Shown here: positions 52,264-63,052 of the stretch, in pieces
Numbering within the stretch: position 1 is the stretch's first letter
Layout of the letters: every line of letters begins with the position of its first letter
From: Neovahlkampfia damariscottae
Taxonomy: Eukaryota; Heterolobosea; Selenaionea; Neovahlkampfiida; Neovahlkampfiidae
NCBI GenBank assembly: GCA_016618085.1
Contig: JABLTG010000052.1
Coordinates: 1-64,000, forward strand
Length of the DNA: 64,000 nucleotides
Reading direction: 5' to 3'
The notes under the pieces: model-generated
Seen by the model: only the letters and a program-made list of their open reading frames with translations
Told to the model about the DNA's origin: nothing
The model's database searches: none
Position numbers and translations under genes: made by a program

Positions 52264-54120
52264 ATGGAATTTCAAGAAATACCACCTGAGATTGTTTTAG
52301 AAATATTTTCTTTTATTGATTTAAATTTAAATTCACTGACAGTTCTAGAAAATGTTTGTACCATTTGGAGAGAAGTAACAAAAAAAAAATAAACTAAAAA
52401 AAAAGGTTTGTGAAGTATATAAAGCAGGAAAACCAAATAATTTCACAGTTACAGTCATAGGACCATCAGGAGGTGGTAAAACTAGTATGATGGCTAGATT
52501 ACTTTCACAAGAAGGATATATTAAAAAATGGGTTTTGAAAAATCATTTGGAATCAAAAATGAATAAAGATATCAATAATTTAAAACAAGGAGGAAAATCA
52601 AAAACATTAGAACAATTGTTATTTTATTTAGAACATGGTAGTTTCTTTGATAAAACATTAGATGAAATAAAAAAAAAAAAAACAGTAAAAAGAATTTTAC
52701 ACTTAACTTTAGTTACACGTTAGAAGAATTGGATTTGGAACTAAAAGAGATTATTCATATTCATTTATAGATACACCAGGTAGTTTAGTAAAGAATATGA
52801 TTAGAGGAATGTCTTTGGGTGATTTATGTATCCTTGTTGTAAAAAATATTCATCAATCTAATGAATTTATAGATTTCTGCTGATTCAGAAGAATTTCAAC
52901 ATGCTATTGAAAACAAAGAATTTTCAGATGCTCTAATAGGTATCAAATCACTTGGAAAGAAATTATTAATTGCAGTTAATAAAATGGATAAAGTTCAATA
53001 TTCACAAAAGACATTTGAAATATTATCAAATAAATTAGAAACTCTAACAAAAAAATATCAATTAAAATGGTAAAGAATCAAGAAAATATTAAAAATTAAA
53101 TTAAGTGAAATTATACCAATTTCAGGATTAGAATGTGATAATTTAGTTGATTCTCATATTTCAACTAATTTATATTGGTATAAAGGACCTAATTTATTAT
53201 CAATGATTGATTCATATTCAAATTCACATAGAATTAATTCAATTGATGAATGTTTTAAATTATTACAGTCAAAAACATTACCTGAATATGAAAAAGCAAA
53301 AAAACCACTTAGATTTGTTGTCAATAAAGTTTACAAGACTTATGGGACTATTGTTTCTGGAATGATATTTTCAGGAATTATTTCAGAAGGGGATCATATT
53401 ACTATTGAACCAAAAGGTGTTTCAACAACAATTTCTCAAATTTATCGAAACAATATTAGGTAAATCAAAATTATTTTTTAATTTACGGAAATAGAGTTGA
53501 ATCAGCTCAAGCAGAAGATTATGTTTCTATTTCACTTGGATATCATGAAATTGAAAGAGGTGATGTTATTGGACCTAAAATTGGATATTCACCAATTGAA
53601 GTTGAATCATTAATTGCCAATGGTATATTTTGAATTATTTCTTTTTACTCTTCACGTAGTGTTGAATATTCGACCAAAAACTAAAATTAAAAATGGATTT
53701 GAACCTTTATTGTTTGTTCATTCAACATTTGTACCTTGTAAAGTTGAAATAACTGGAATGGTTGATAAGAAATCATTAAAAGTTAAACAAGTTGAATTGG
53801 ACTCCGATACTATCATTAAATATAATGAATTAGCAGAAATGAAAATTACACCATTAAAACCTTTATCCATGGATTTATTTTCTGAATGGAAGAGTTTAGG
53901 AAGATTTATTTTGAGAGATGGATCATCAAGACATGTTGCAGTTGGAAGAGTTCATTCAATTAAACAAAAATCAAAAAATATTCAATTTGTTCATCCATCT
54001 TATATTAAAGTTCAAAAGAAACCAAAAAAAGAGATTATAAAAGATAGATCAAAAGAAACACTGGTAGAAGATGGAATTTGGAAATCCTTTATTTTTGATG
54101 ATGAAGCATGGAATCAGTAA
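52264..54120 (+). CDS. F-box protein fused to an EF1A/HBS1-like translational GTPase
   Basis: Seven exons (52264-52374, 52406-52684, 52713-52838, 52873-53069, 53106-53459, 53495-53622, 53660-54120) give 551 residues. Residues 1-40 form an F-box (IPPEIVLEIFSFIDL ... VCTIWREV). The rest has the domain order of EF1A: P-loop VIGPSGGGKTS, a G3-like FIDTPGSLVKNMIRG, G4 NKMD, domain II (LRFVVNKVYKTYGTIVSG, GDHITIEPKG) and domain III ending GRFILRDGSSRHVAVGRV. Two residues needed for hydrolysis differ: DTPGS has Ser for the DAPGH His, and the P-loop lacks GHVD. Switch I RGIT is not found. Probably an SCF adaptor built on an inactive GTPase. Confidence 0.82.
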
Positions 54121-54124
54121 TAGT

Positions 54125-54271
54125 TTATTTTTTGATTAAATTCTTCCAATTTTGATTCATTTCTTTTATTATTTTTAGCGCAAATTTTGAATCAAATATT
54201 TTTGAATCATAACCAAAACTATTTTCAAGTTTTCCGTCTGTTGTTTTGTCATAACCAATGAAGAATTTCAT
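54125..54271 (-). pseudogene. Fragment of an inorganic pyrophosphatase gene (C-terminal end)
   Basis: A 48-residue frame: FFIGYDKTTDGKLENSFGYD, then DSKFALKIIKEMNQNWKNL. It matches the last conserved part of eukaryotic inorganic pyrophosphatase (FFRRYKVPDGKPEN...FA..II..TH..WK.L). The catalytic core (DWKII, DPxxAxxND) is not found in the ~280 bases upstream. TAG immediately precedes the first ATG and could be a splice acceptor. Either a decayed copy or the last exon of a gene I cannot see. Confidence 0.5.
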
Positions 54272-54551
54272 CTAATTTTGATTTCTTGACGTCCTGCTTT
54301 TGCCAAGGAGGTGCTCATTCCTTTAAATTGTGTCACAAAGAAAAGAGTAAACAGCAGAAAGGAAGTACATAGTAAACACACTCAGATATTAAAATTTCAC
54401 TCAGGAAGTTATTCATCTAATCCACAATAAGAATTGTGTTTTATGTTTTATGTAAATTGAGTCATGGTCATCACGAACTTTAATTCCAAATGAGTCAAAT
54501 TGGATTTTACATTTTCGAAAAATTTACTTGCTGCTGTAACCTGATTGGACA

Positions 54552-55523
54552 ATGAGTTCATCCGAAAGACATGAAGAAACTCGTTCTTTTGCAAAAACTT
54601 CGAAAAAACTTCTTGCTGCAGGAAGTTCAGCATCATTTGTTACTCTGCTGTTCAACTTTTCAGATCATACCAAAGTCAGATTACAAGTACAAAACAACAA
54701 CAACAAAAAACTTTACAATTCCTTTGTTGATGCTTGGATAAAAATTGGAAAACAAGAAGGAATAGGAGTATTATTTGGAAGAGGGTGAACCAAAACATAT
54801 AATTAAAAACTGTAGTCTAACCGCATCATTAATTAGAGAAATGTCATATTCTTCTGTGAGAATAGGAATGTATGACACAATCAAAGCAATTTTACCAAAA
54901 ACTAAATCAGGTGATTCAAGTTTAATCAACAAAATTTTGGCTGGAGCTACAACTGGTGCTATAGGTAGTTCCTTTGTCAACCCATGCGATTTGATCAAAG
55001 TCAGACAACAAGGTTAAATAAGAGACAATTAACATTTTTTTTAGCTGTTTTTCCAGGTGAAAAGATGCCTTACAAAAATTTTTTTACAGCCGTGAGAGAT
55101 ATTGTCAAACAAGATGGTTTTCGTGGTTTGTACCAAGGAGTTGGTCCAACAATCGTAAGGGCAGCTGTAGTTACTGCATCTCAAATGGGTGCATATGATC
55201 ACTCGAAACAACATTTTCTCAACAATGGCTGGGATGATAACTTCAAATTACATCTAATGTCTGCTCTTATCGCATCTGTGAATATGGCATTTTGGAGTTC
55301 GCCTGTTGATGTCATTAAAAGTCGATACATGAATGATTTATCAGCATCCAATCGTTTATACAAATCAGGTTTTGATTGTTTCATGAAAACGATTAAAAAT
55401 GAAGGAATTCTAGCACTTTACAAAGGAGTAATGCCAAATTATTTTAGATTGGCTGGACATTGCATTTTAGCACTTCCTATTTATGAACAGTTCAGAATGT
55501 TTTTAGGTTTAACGACTGTATAA
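54552..55523 (+). CDS. Mitochondrial carrier family protein (UCP/OGC/DIC-like)
   Basis: Exons 54552-54784, 54816-55012 and 55057-55523 give 298 residues, the standard three-repeat length. Carrier signatures: SDHTKVRLQ (repeat 1, Pro changed to Ser), NPCDLIKVRQQ (repeat 2) and SPVDVIKSRY (repeat 3). Downstream of each: RGLTASLIREMSYSSVRIGMYD, YQGVGPTIVRAAVVTASQMGAYD and YKGVMPNYFRLAGHC. The RExxYSSVRIGxYD block is typical of the uncoupling/dicarboxylate/oxoglutarate carrier branch. Transports an organic anion across the inner mitochondrial membrane. Donor of intron 1 is gtgaac. Confidence 0.9.
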
Positions 55524-55528
55524 ATAAC

Positions 55529-56794
55529 TTATTTATTCTTTAATTCATCAATTTGTTTTTGCAATTCTTCAATTTTTTTTCTTGGATCTAAATATGTTTC
55601 TAAAACTTCTTTTCTTTCGTTCCATTCTTTTAACATTAAATTTTTCAATTCAACATAACATTTGAATTGTTGTGATTTCCATTTTTCCAGAACATTCAAT
55701 TTTGATTTTTGAATTTGGTCTTCAGATGCTTGATGTTGTAAAAAACAATCTTTGATATCTTCTTCAATGTCAGTTGATTGAATTTCTCCTTTTTTAAATT
55801 TTTGAAGAAATAATGAAACTGAATCTTTTTCAAGAATTTCATTCAACCCTTTTGTAATATTGCATGCAAAAATATCAATTGAATTTGATTTCTCTTCTAA
55901 GAATGTTTTGTCTTCCCATTTTTCAATTAATATAGTCGCACATTTGTTGTAAATATTGTCATAGTCAATTTCAAAAGGATCATCAACTTTTTGTAAAAGT
56001 ATTTTATATTCTTTTTTGAAAAGGTTATTTAATATTTCATTAAGTTCTTTTTTTTTGAATTTTAAAACAATTTCATGAATCCACATTTCTCTGAGGTTTT
56101 CATCTTTATGAAAGTATTCTAATAAATTTTCATTTCTGTTTTCATTTAAAAATTTTTCAACTTCTTCTTGTTCTTTAATTTCTAAAATAAAATTAATTAT
56201 AATTTCATTGTATTTTTGAGTAATATGATAATCTGATTCATCCATCCAAATTTGATAATCTTGTTTTTTTGAATCTTTTAAAATAGAAATGAATTCATTT
56301 GCCAAGTCATCAGAAATTTCTTTTGTAAAACTTAAATCTAAATGTAATAAATTATCAATGATTTTGAGAGCTTCTAAATCCATTTGGTTCATTGCATCTT
56401 CAGTTAGATTTTTACATTCCCATTCTAATGTGACATAATTTACTGAATTTAATAATCTTTTGATAATTATTTTGTCCAACATTTCTTTTGATGTTTCAAC
56501 TTCTTTAACGTGTTTTTTTAAATCTTCAAGGTTCAGAATTCCTCCTCTTTCACGTAAATCATCTTGATATTGTTCTACTAAATGGTAAACTGGTATAAAA
56601 TTTGAAGCTTTAACAAATGCTTGTGAACCAACTAAACTTTTTAATTTTGTTTCATTTTTTGATTCCAAAATTTGGTCAACAATTTCAGGATTTGAGAATG
56701 AAGTAATTTCAATGTAAAGTTGTTGTAGAATTTTCTTTAAAGTCACTAAATCATTTTCCGCAAATGCTGTCTTTACTAAATCAAAATTGTTCAT
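55529..56794 (-). CDS. Helical protein of unknown function
   Basis: 421 residues, one exon, ATG at 56794 (a TTG four codons upstream is not used). Almost entirely predicted helix, rich in Lys/Glu/Asn, with segments such as NFIPVYHLVEQYQDDLRERG and a C-terminal coiled coil KKIEELQKQIDELKNK. No motif recognised. CCAAT lies 8 bases before the start. Convergent with the carrier gene (5-base gap). Confidence 0.6.
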   Translation of the reverse strand: MNNFDLVKTAFAENDLVTLKKILQQLYIEITSFSNPEIVDQILESKNETKLKSLVGSQAFVKASNFIPVYHLVEQYQDDLRERGGILNLEDLKKHVKEVETSKEMLDKIIIKRLLNSVNYVTLEWECKNLTEDAMNQMDLEALKIIDNLLHLDLSFTKEISDDLANEFISILKDSKKQDYQIWMDESDYHITQKYNEIIINFILEIKEQEEVEKFLNENRNENLLEYFHKDENLREMWIHEIVLKFKKKELNEILNNLFKKEYKILLQKVDDPFEIDYDNIYNKCATILIEKWEDKTFLEEKSNSIDIFACNITKGLNEILEKDSVSLFLQKFKKGEIQSTDIEEDIKDCFLQHQASEDQIQKSKLNVLEKWKSQQFKCYVELKNLMLKEWNERKEVLETYLDPRKKIEELQKQIDELKNK

Positions 56795-56861
56795 CTCTTC
56801 ATCCAATCAGATCAGTTTCCAAAAGTGATTTTAAACCTAAGCAAAGAATAGACATATTTAT

Positions 56862-57365
56862 TTAAAAACTTTGTGCAAATATTTCTTGTGGTGGTGTTTG
56901 TAAATCCTGTTGTAATTTAATTTCTTCTTTGAATACTTTAATCTTTAAATCACGCACTTCAAAAGTTGCTCTCATTAAACCTCTTAATCTTGGATTAACT
57001 GTGTCTAAAGGTGTTAAACCCTTTTTATTTTTTGTATAAATATCTGAACCTTTTTCTATCAAGAACAAAATAATTTTTGATTCTTTTTTTGATGTACAAC
57101 TGATGTGAAGTGGAGCTGAAAAATTAGAAAGAAGATTTTTTTTTTACTATCTCCATTTTCGTCTGTGTGACATAATAGAGTTTGTACAAGTTTTCTATCT
57201 GGTTTATTTATTATTTCGTTGATTTTTTTTGTTTCTGCATTTTTTAGAGCTTCTAACAGGTTTTTGAATATTCTTATGGTTAAATATTGTATTTTCTTAC
57301 GTGTCAACGGTTTCTATTTTTTCTATTTTTTCAACTTGTTCGCTCAAAGAAACAAAATTGCTCAT
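56862..57365 (-). CDS. Small ankyrin-repeat protein
   Basis: Exons 57365-57301, 57272-57148 and 57115-56862 give 147 residues. A short coiled N-terminus, then ankyrin-like helices NLLEALKNAETKKINEIIN, HTDENGDTPLHISC and FLIEKGSDIYTKNKKGLTPLD. The tail is helical with a Gln/Pro-rich end. Two to three ankyrin repeats; partner unknown. CCAAT lies 10 bases upstream. Confidence 0.7.
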
Positions 57366-57422
57366 CTGGTTGATTGACCAATTGAAAAAATGAAAGGTGC
57401 GGTTTGAAAAATACTAAAATCT

Positions 57423-58766
57423 TTATTGCAAAAAAATAATCTCCCATTTGGTTCTTGGAAGAACATATTTTACTACTTTTTCATCAGAATCAATATTATC
57501 ACCTCTCAAACTATCCTCCAAACTCAAATCAATTTTCAAAATTTTATAAACTCTCAATTTTTTGGATTTATCGTAAAATTTCGATTTTGAAGCCCATGTT
57601 GGTTTATAATATTCATATTCTTTCAATATTTTTTCATGCAATTCTTTCAATGTAAACAAATAAAGATAGATTTTTCTGAAATGATAAGTATTTTTTTCAC
57701 GAACAAAAACAGCAGGTTCGTTTGGATTTTGAATTTTGAAATAAGGATCTGCAATTTTATAGCATAATTTACAAAATGGATTTACGGTTGAATCATGTAC
57801 TGTTGCTTTAAATTCATCAGAAACTCCTTTCTTTTTCCATTCCAGAAATTTTTCATATTCAACTGTATCATTGGATAATCTGATCATTTCTGAGGCAATT
57901 CTGTTGGTATCATTTAAATCTTTGATGTATAAAAAAGATTTTTCAGATGGTGCAAATTTGGAAATGGATTCAGTTCCAACAAAAACAGGAATTGTTCCCA
58001 TCATCAAACTTTCAAAAAACTTTTCTGACACAAAATCTTGTTTCGCAAAATTTTCAAAAGCTAAATAAAACTTATAATGTTGAATTATATCTAATCTTCT
58101 CATATCTTTGGTTTTCAATGCTTTTTTGTCTTCTTTGATGTTATTTTCGCATTCTCCATAGGAATCAATGGAAACTCCAAGCTCTTTCAATTTTTTCAAA
58201 ATTTCAATTCGTTTTGTCTCATCTCTGTACCAACAATTTGAAATAAATGCTGAGGCCAAAGCATTTTTTGTTTTTAATTGAGGTATTTTCATAAAATCAA
58301 AATTAGATGACAAGAAGCCCACTGTAATATTCGATGATAATTTGGTATTCATGTAGAAATCGAATCCATGATGTTCAATATTCTCCTTTGAATATAAGAC
58401 TGTTTTTTGAGTTGAGCAATATTTTTTTTCTTTCTCTTCTGTTGAATCAGAAATAAAAACATCCGCTTCATAAATTGTTTCATTATTTAATTCATTTGTG
58501 ACAAAACAATTGATGTCACAATTCTCTGATAATTTAGATATACCTTTTTTATAATCATGAAATTGCAAGTTTTTTGCGTAATTTGGTGAAACAACGATTA
58601 AAATTGGGTGAAAAAATAAATCTCTTTTGTGATGGTAAAAATTACATTTTGGATGTATAAAATGTTTTTGAGTGTTGTTTTGTTCGTATTTTGGTGAATA
58701 AAAGTACAAAAGGATTGTGATAAGAAATAACAGCACAAACAACCATCGAAAAATTTTTCTGTTCAT
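57423..58766 (-). CDS. Alpha-1,3-fucosyltransferase (GT10) type II membrane protein
   Basis: 447 residues, one exon. Short cytosolic N-terminus and a signal anchor (WLFVLLFLITILLYFYSP). Catalytic region: VGFLSSNFDFM-like beta strands, ASAFISNCWYRDETKRIEIL, GVSIDSYGECENN, and the GDP-fucose motif YKFYLAFENFAKQDFVSEKFFESL followed by GTIPVFVGT. These are the GT10 hallmarks. Probably Golgi-resident, adding fucose to N-glycans or other glycans. No other anchors. CCAAT at 58770-58774. Confidence 0.92.
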   Translation of the reverse strand: MNRKIFRWLFVLLFLITILLYFYSPKYEQNNTQKHFIHPKCNFYHHKRDLFFHPILIVVSPNYAKNLQFHDYKKGISKLSENCDINCFVTNELNNETIYEADVFISDSTEEKEKKYCSTQKTVLYSKENIEHHGFDFYMNTKLSSNITVGFLSSNFDFMKIPQLKTKNALASAFISNCWYRDETKRIEILKKLKELGVSIDSYGECENNIKEDKKALKTKDMRRLDIIQHYKFYLAFENFAKQDFVSEKFFESLMMGTIPVFVGTESISKFAPSEKSFLYIKDLNDTNRIASEMIRLSNDTVEYEKFLEWKKKGVSDEFKATVHDSTVNPFCKLCYKIADPYFKIQNPNEPAVFVREKNTYHFRKIYLYLFTLKELHEKILKEYEYYKPTWASKSKFYDKSKKLRVYKILKIDLSLEDSLRGDNIDSDEKVVKYVLPRTKWEIIFLQ

Positions 58767-58875
58767 CGTCCAATGGAAATAGTTACCAAGAATAAAATTA
58801 AATTTTTATTTTTATTTTTATTATTTTACAGAAATTAATGTAAAGGAAAATTATCCAATTAACAAACAATTTGAC
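58767..58875. promoter_or_regulatory. Divergent promoter with two CCAAT elements
   Basis: CCAAT at 58770-58774 abuts the fucosyltransferase start and CCAAT at 58855-58859 lies 17 bases before the ankyrin gene. Confidence 0.5.
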
Positions 58876-59436
58876 ATGGCCAACAGTGAACTGTTAAAGG
58901 CAATTTATTCGGATGATGTTGAAGCAGTACTAAAGATTGTGGAGGAAGGAATCCATGTTAACGTTGAATATGAGGAACTAGGCTTTCAATGGAAAGAACT
59001 TGCCTATGGCATTGAATCTGATTTTTATGAATTCATTGGAACTGACAAAAAATATGGTGACACAATACCATTAACACCTTTACAATGTGCTTCATTTTAT
59101 GGTCGTGAAGATATTGTCAAAATTTTTTTATCAGAAGGTGGTGAGAGTCAACAAAAAAATTCAATTACAAATGAAACTGCAAGAGATATTGCTGGACACT
59201 CAGAAAATCATCACATTGTAAAATTATTTAAACATTTTGATCAGGATAACTTGGTGAAAAAAAATAGAAAACTTCACGAAAAAAAGGAAAAAAAAGAAAA
59301 AAAAAAAGAAAAGAGTAAAGAGAATAAAGAAAAAAAACAAAAAGAAAAAGAAGAAAAAAAAAAGAGAATGGAAAATAAAAGAAATAAAAAGAAAAATAAA
59401 GAACAAGAAGAGGATGAAATGGAAATTGAGGACTAA
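58876..59436 (+). CDS. Ankyrin-repeat protein with Lys/Glu-rich tail
   Basis: 186 residues, one exon. Ankyrin part: NSELLKAIYSDDVEAVLKIV, PLTPLQCASFYGREDIVKIFL and NETARDIAGHSENHHIVKLF. From residue ~135 on the chain is almost only Lys and Glu (a single, highly charged helix) and ends EMEIED. Such charged helices act as rigid arms or nuclear retention tails. Function unknown. Confidence 0.75.
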   Translation: MANSELLKAIYSDDVEAVLKIVEEGIHVNVEYEELGFQWKELAYGIESDFYEFIGTDKKYGDTIPLTPLQCASFYGREDIVKIFLSEGGESQQKNSITNETARDIAGHSENHHIVKLFKHFDQDNLVKKNRKLHEKKEKKEKKKEKSKENKEKKQKEKEEKKKRMENKRNKKKNKEQEEDEMEIED

Positions 59437-59685
59437 ATAAAGAAATTTACATTTTTAGAAAGGTAAAATGAATAAAAAACACTTTTTAAAGGTCTTTGAA
59501 AAGAGATTCGCTATCTTTTTGGCTTACAAAATGAAACTTTAAATGATTGATTTTGATAATTTAAATTTAACGCCTAGATGATTACAAGAATCTTTGTGAA
59601 ATTCAAATCAAAAACTAAATTTAGTTATTTAGGATGATTTAATTTATTATTTAAGTCGTTCAAATTTTTTTTTGTAATTGTCCTT

Positions 59686-60373
59686 ATGTTTCAAATTTCG
59701 TAAGACAAACAAACATGTAATTCTTTCAGAGACAAAAATAACAGTACAGTGAAATCAAAATTTTACTTAAAAAATAAGCCAATTTCAAAGAATCATCCAA
59801 AGACTTCTTTTGAGTCTTTTGATTTAAAGACCATCATTAAAATACCAAAGTTTGAAACAAAAAATGAATGGTTAGCAGTCAATGGTATTTTTATCTTTTT
59901 TTTAATAATTCTTAGTTGTTGAATTCTATCATAACACTAATTTGATTTATGGATGCATGAATGAAAATTGCACTTGCAAAACATGTCCTCAAATGAAAGC
60001 TGGACAACAAGTTGAATATCTCTGGCATGATGGAAAAGAATATCCGAAACCAACAAGAGTCCCTGCTCCTCAATATGTTGTGATGCTCATGAACTGGATT
60101 GAAGTCTTATTGAATTCTGAAAAATTGTTTCCTGAAGATGCAAACTTTCCTGAAAAATTTCCATTGATTATCAAAAAAATTTTCAAAAGACTTTTCAGGG
60201 TTTATGCACACTTATATTATTACCATTATTCTGAGTGCATTAAACTAAAAATTGATAAACATTTGAATACTGTATTCAAACATTTCATGTTGTTTGTGAA
60301 TGAACATGAATTAATTTCATCCAAAGAGTTAAAAGTATTGAGAAATGTTATAAATGAAATTATCCATCATTAA
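59686..60373 (+). CDS. MOB1: Mob1 kinase activator
   Basis: Exons 59686-59699, 59730-59884 and 59916-60373 give 208 residues (human 216). After a basic start: KNEWLAVNVVEFY, then the zinc-binding Cys/His set CTCKTCPQMKAG, EYLWHDG, PAPQYVVMLMNWIE, FRVYAHLYYYHYSECIK, and HLNTVFKHFMLFVNEHEL. Mob1 binds and activates LATS/NDR (Dbf2) kinases in mitotic exit and Hippo signalling. The 14-nt first exon and start are the least sure part, and no CCAAT precedes it within 100 bases. Confidence 0.88.
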
Positions 60374-60435
60374 TAAATTTTATCTCAAATTCTTCATTGA
60401 CCCATTCTATTGGCTGTTTCTTTTTTTTTCATCAC

Positions 60436-61059
60436 ATGAGCACACCAGAAAAAACTCCGATCAAAAAAAACAATTTAGAAAAACAATCAACTGGAAATAA
60501 TAAATATACCATTGAAAGATCAACACCAAGTGTTAGAATAAACCAAATATTAAACAACTAGAAATCTGATTATGACAAAAAAGCACACATCGTGAATATC
60601 GTACTTCAAGTGATTAATATTATCTTTGGATTCGCTGTAATGAGTTTAAGTATTTTAAGATTTGCTGGAATTGCAGGTGCAGGCTATTGGAGATGGGCAA
60701 ATTTTGGTAACACCATTATTACCATCTACATTACGTAAAATTAAAAAGAACTAACATCAAAAGATTCTTTGGATTAATGATGATAATTTTGTGTTTGGTT
60801 TTTCCAGATATGTTGTATCATTTCTTTGGATGGTATCAACAAATGTTGACAAGAGGATTATTTTATGTTTTGTAATTAAAAAAAAACAATAATTAACAAA
60901 TTGAATTAAAATAGCTTAGGATGCATTATATTATCACCTGGAGCTGCAAATATAATAATTGGAATATTTCTAATAATTTTAGGTATATTGTATATTATTT
61001 TTCATTGGATTCGAATAATTCCTTCTCCAATTCCTTTAATACCGATATATCATAAATAA
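60436..61059 (+). CDS. COPI-associated/TVP15-like four-pass membrane protein
   Basis: Exons 60436-60531, 60562-60734, 60764-60871 and 60915-61059 give 173 residues. After a ~35-residue cytosolic N-terminus come four hydrophobic segments with YWRWANFGNTIITIYI, FGLMMIILCLVFPDM, GWYQQMLTRGLFYVFLG and GIFLIILGILYIIF. Layout and the RGLFYxxxG motif match the COPI-associated protein family of Golgi membranes. The first intron (30 nt) contains TAG at its acceptor, which otherwise looks like an in-frame stop. ATTGG lies 25 bases upstream. Confidence 0.65.
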
Positions 61060-61136
61060 TTTTCATTTTCTATTTTTTTTATTTCATTTCCTGATTCATT
61101 TTCATTGGTTCAAACCATCCATTTTATTTTGTCGTC

Positions 61137-62836
61137 ATGGTGAAGGAAATCATAACTCTTCAACTAGGAAATTATTCAAATTTTGTTGGAGCTCATTATT
61201 GGAATATTCAAAATGAATTATTCAATTTATTTAAAGACAAAGGAATGATTAATTCCGATAATGTTTTTCGTTATGGAGAAACAAACAAAGGCATCTTGAC
61301 CTGTTGTCCAAGAGCTTTAGTTTTTGATTTATCAGGTACTTTAGGATCATTAAGAAAACATGGAAATATCTATGATCCATCAAAAGAACAAAAAGATGAC
61401 GAGAAGGAAATTACTTGGCACGGAAAAATGCAAACTATTCAAAGTGAAGAAAAACCTGAAAAATCAAAATATGTTGAAATGATTGATGAAAATAAAAAGT
61501 ATAGTTATGATGAAATCAATGAAGATTTGACCAATAACTGCTTAACTTGGTCAGATTTTCTTGAAATTAACTATCATCCAAAATCTGTTTCCACTATTCA
61601 AAATCATGTAACTGATAAATTTGATGATTATTTAGATGGTAATTTATTAAGTTCTTTGGTAATTGTTCAAAAATAACTTATGTTTCCAATAGGATTTTTA
61701 TGATGATACACTGGATCAAATTAGGTTTTTTCTTGAAGAATGTGACAGTTTGCAAGGATTTCAATTTTTTTCAAATACAAACGATGCATGGTCAAAATTC
61801 TCTCATGATTTGAATCAATTGATTCGAGATGAAATATCAACAAAATATTCAATTTTTACATTTGGTTGTGATTCAAATATACCTTGGAAAGAAGAACAAA
61901 CAGAAAATCAAGTTATGATTGATAATTGGAAAAGAAAATTAAACACAGCAGTCAGTTGTGTTGATTTACATGAAAGTAGTTCTGTTTATATTCCTTTGTC
62001 TGCTGCTAATTTCAAAGATGATTCTTTTAAACATATTAAATTTGATCCACAAAATAAGTATCAAACATCAGCTATTCTTGCATCTTCTATTGATAGTTCA
62101 ACATTGGCCTTTCGAAAAAAAGATTCAGATATTAACATGGATCATGTAAAGAGAAAATTGAATGTTATGAATTCAATGAGATTATCTTCATTATGTACAT
62201 CTGTCCCATTTCCAATTCAAAGTAATTCAAATTGTTGATTAATTTTCAATTTTAGGAGAAAAAACATTTTTTGAAATTTTAGCTGATTTGAAACCTATTC
62301 ATTCAACAGAATTATTATTTTCATTATCACCTGGAATGAAAAGAAACTCAAAAAATTCAGATCCTTATTCAAAATATTCAATATTTCGTGGAATCACATC
62401 TACTAAATTATGGCCAAAAAAAGTATTGAATGATGAAGCAAATGACTTTTATCAAGATTGTAAAAGTCATTTAGATATGTTTAAAAGATATAATGAATTA
62501 ACAAAATCTTATTATTCAATTGAGTAAACAAAAATATTGACTAATTTTTTCAGAGATGTGTTTTCACAATCCTCACCAACTTCATTCACATTTCCAAATT
62601 TTTTTGATAAAAACATTGTCGAAGATGGTTTCATTGATAAAAAAGAAAGAGAACAAAGAGTTTATTTGTACCCTCAAATGACAAATATTCAAACAACTAA
62701 AGAGTTAAAACCATTCATTCAAGAAAATTTGAATTTCTTGAAAACTGTAAGAAAAAATGATTTCAAATTGGGATACGATGAATTAGAAGAATACAAAGAA
62801 CATCTATTTCAATTATCTGATGATTATTCCCAATAA
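61137..62836 (+). CDS. Misato/DML1 tubulin-like protein
   Basis: Exons 61137-61658, 61693-62221, 62256-62523 and 62554-62836 give 533 residues. It begins VKEIITLQLGNYSNFVGAHYWNIQ, the misato domain that opens with tubulin-like GNYSN...G.HFWN, then ALVFDLSGTLGSL, WSDFLEINYHPKS, a middle part with QGFQFFSNTNDAWSKF and the C-terminal DIII/tubulin-like part. Misato (MSTO1/DML1) controls mitochondrial distribution and morphology. ATTGG lies ~30 bases before the start. Confidence 0.92.
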
Positions 62837-63052
62837 ATTTGCTGTTACCCATAATTTTAATTTCTATCATTTTGACTTTGTTTTTGTTGTTTCTTGTAAT
62901 TCATGTTAATGATTTGCCAATGATTAAACTCTACCGAGATCTCCTAAGACATAATTGAGGACAAAAACTACCTAAGAAGTCTGAGGCCTTTTTTTGCAAA
63001 ATCAAATTTATTTGTGAAGATTCCTGTCATTTGGTTGGTGGATTTTTTTTTA
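62837..63052. other. Intergenic region, 216 bases
   Basis: No gene seen. CCAAT occurs at about 62919, some 130 bases before the next start, and CCAACC-like sequence lies nearer. Confidence 0.3.

Noticed and set aside
60553-60567. In-frame TAG in the COPI-associated gene, suggesting stop-codon recoding
   Set aside because: TAG is the 3' end of a 30-nt intron (60532-60561); splicing leaves an open frame. TAG also ends the GST gene at 27382, so it is a normal stop.
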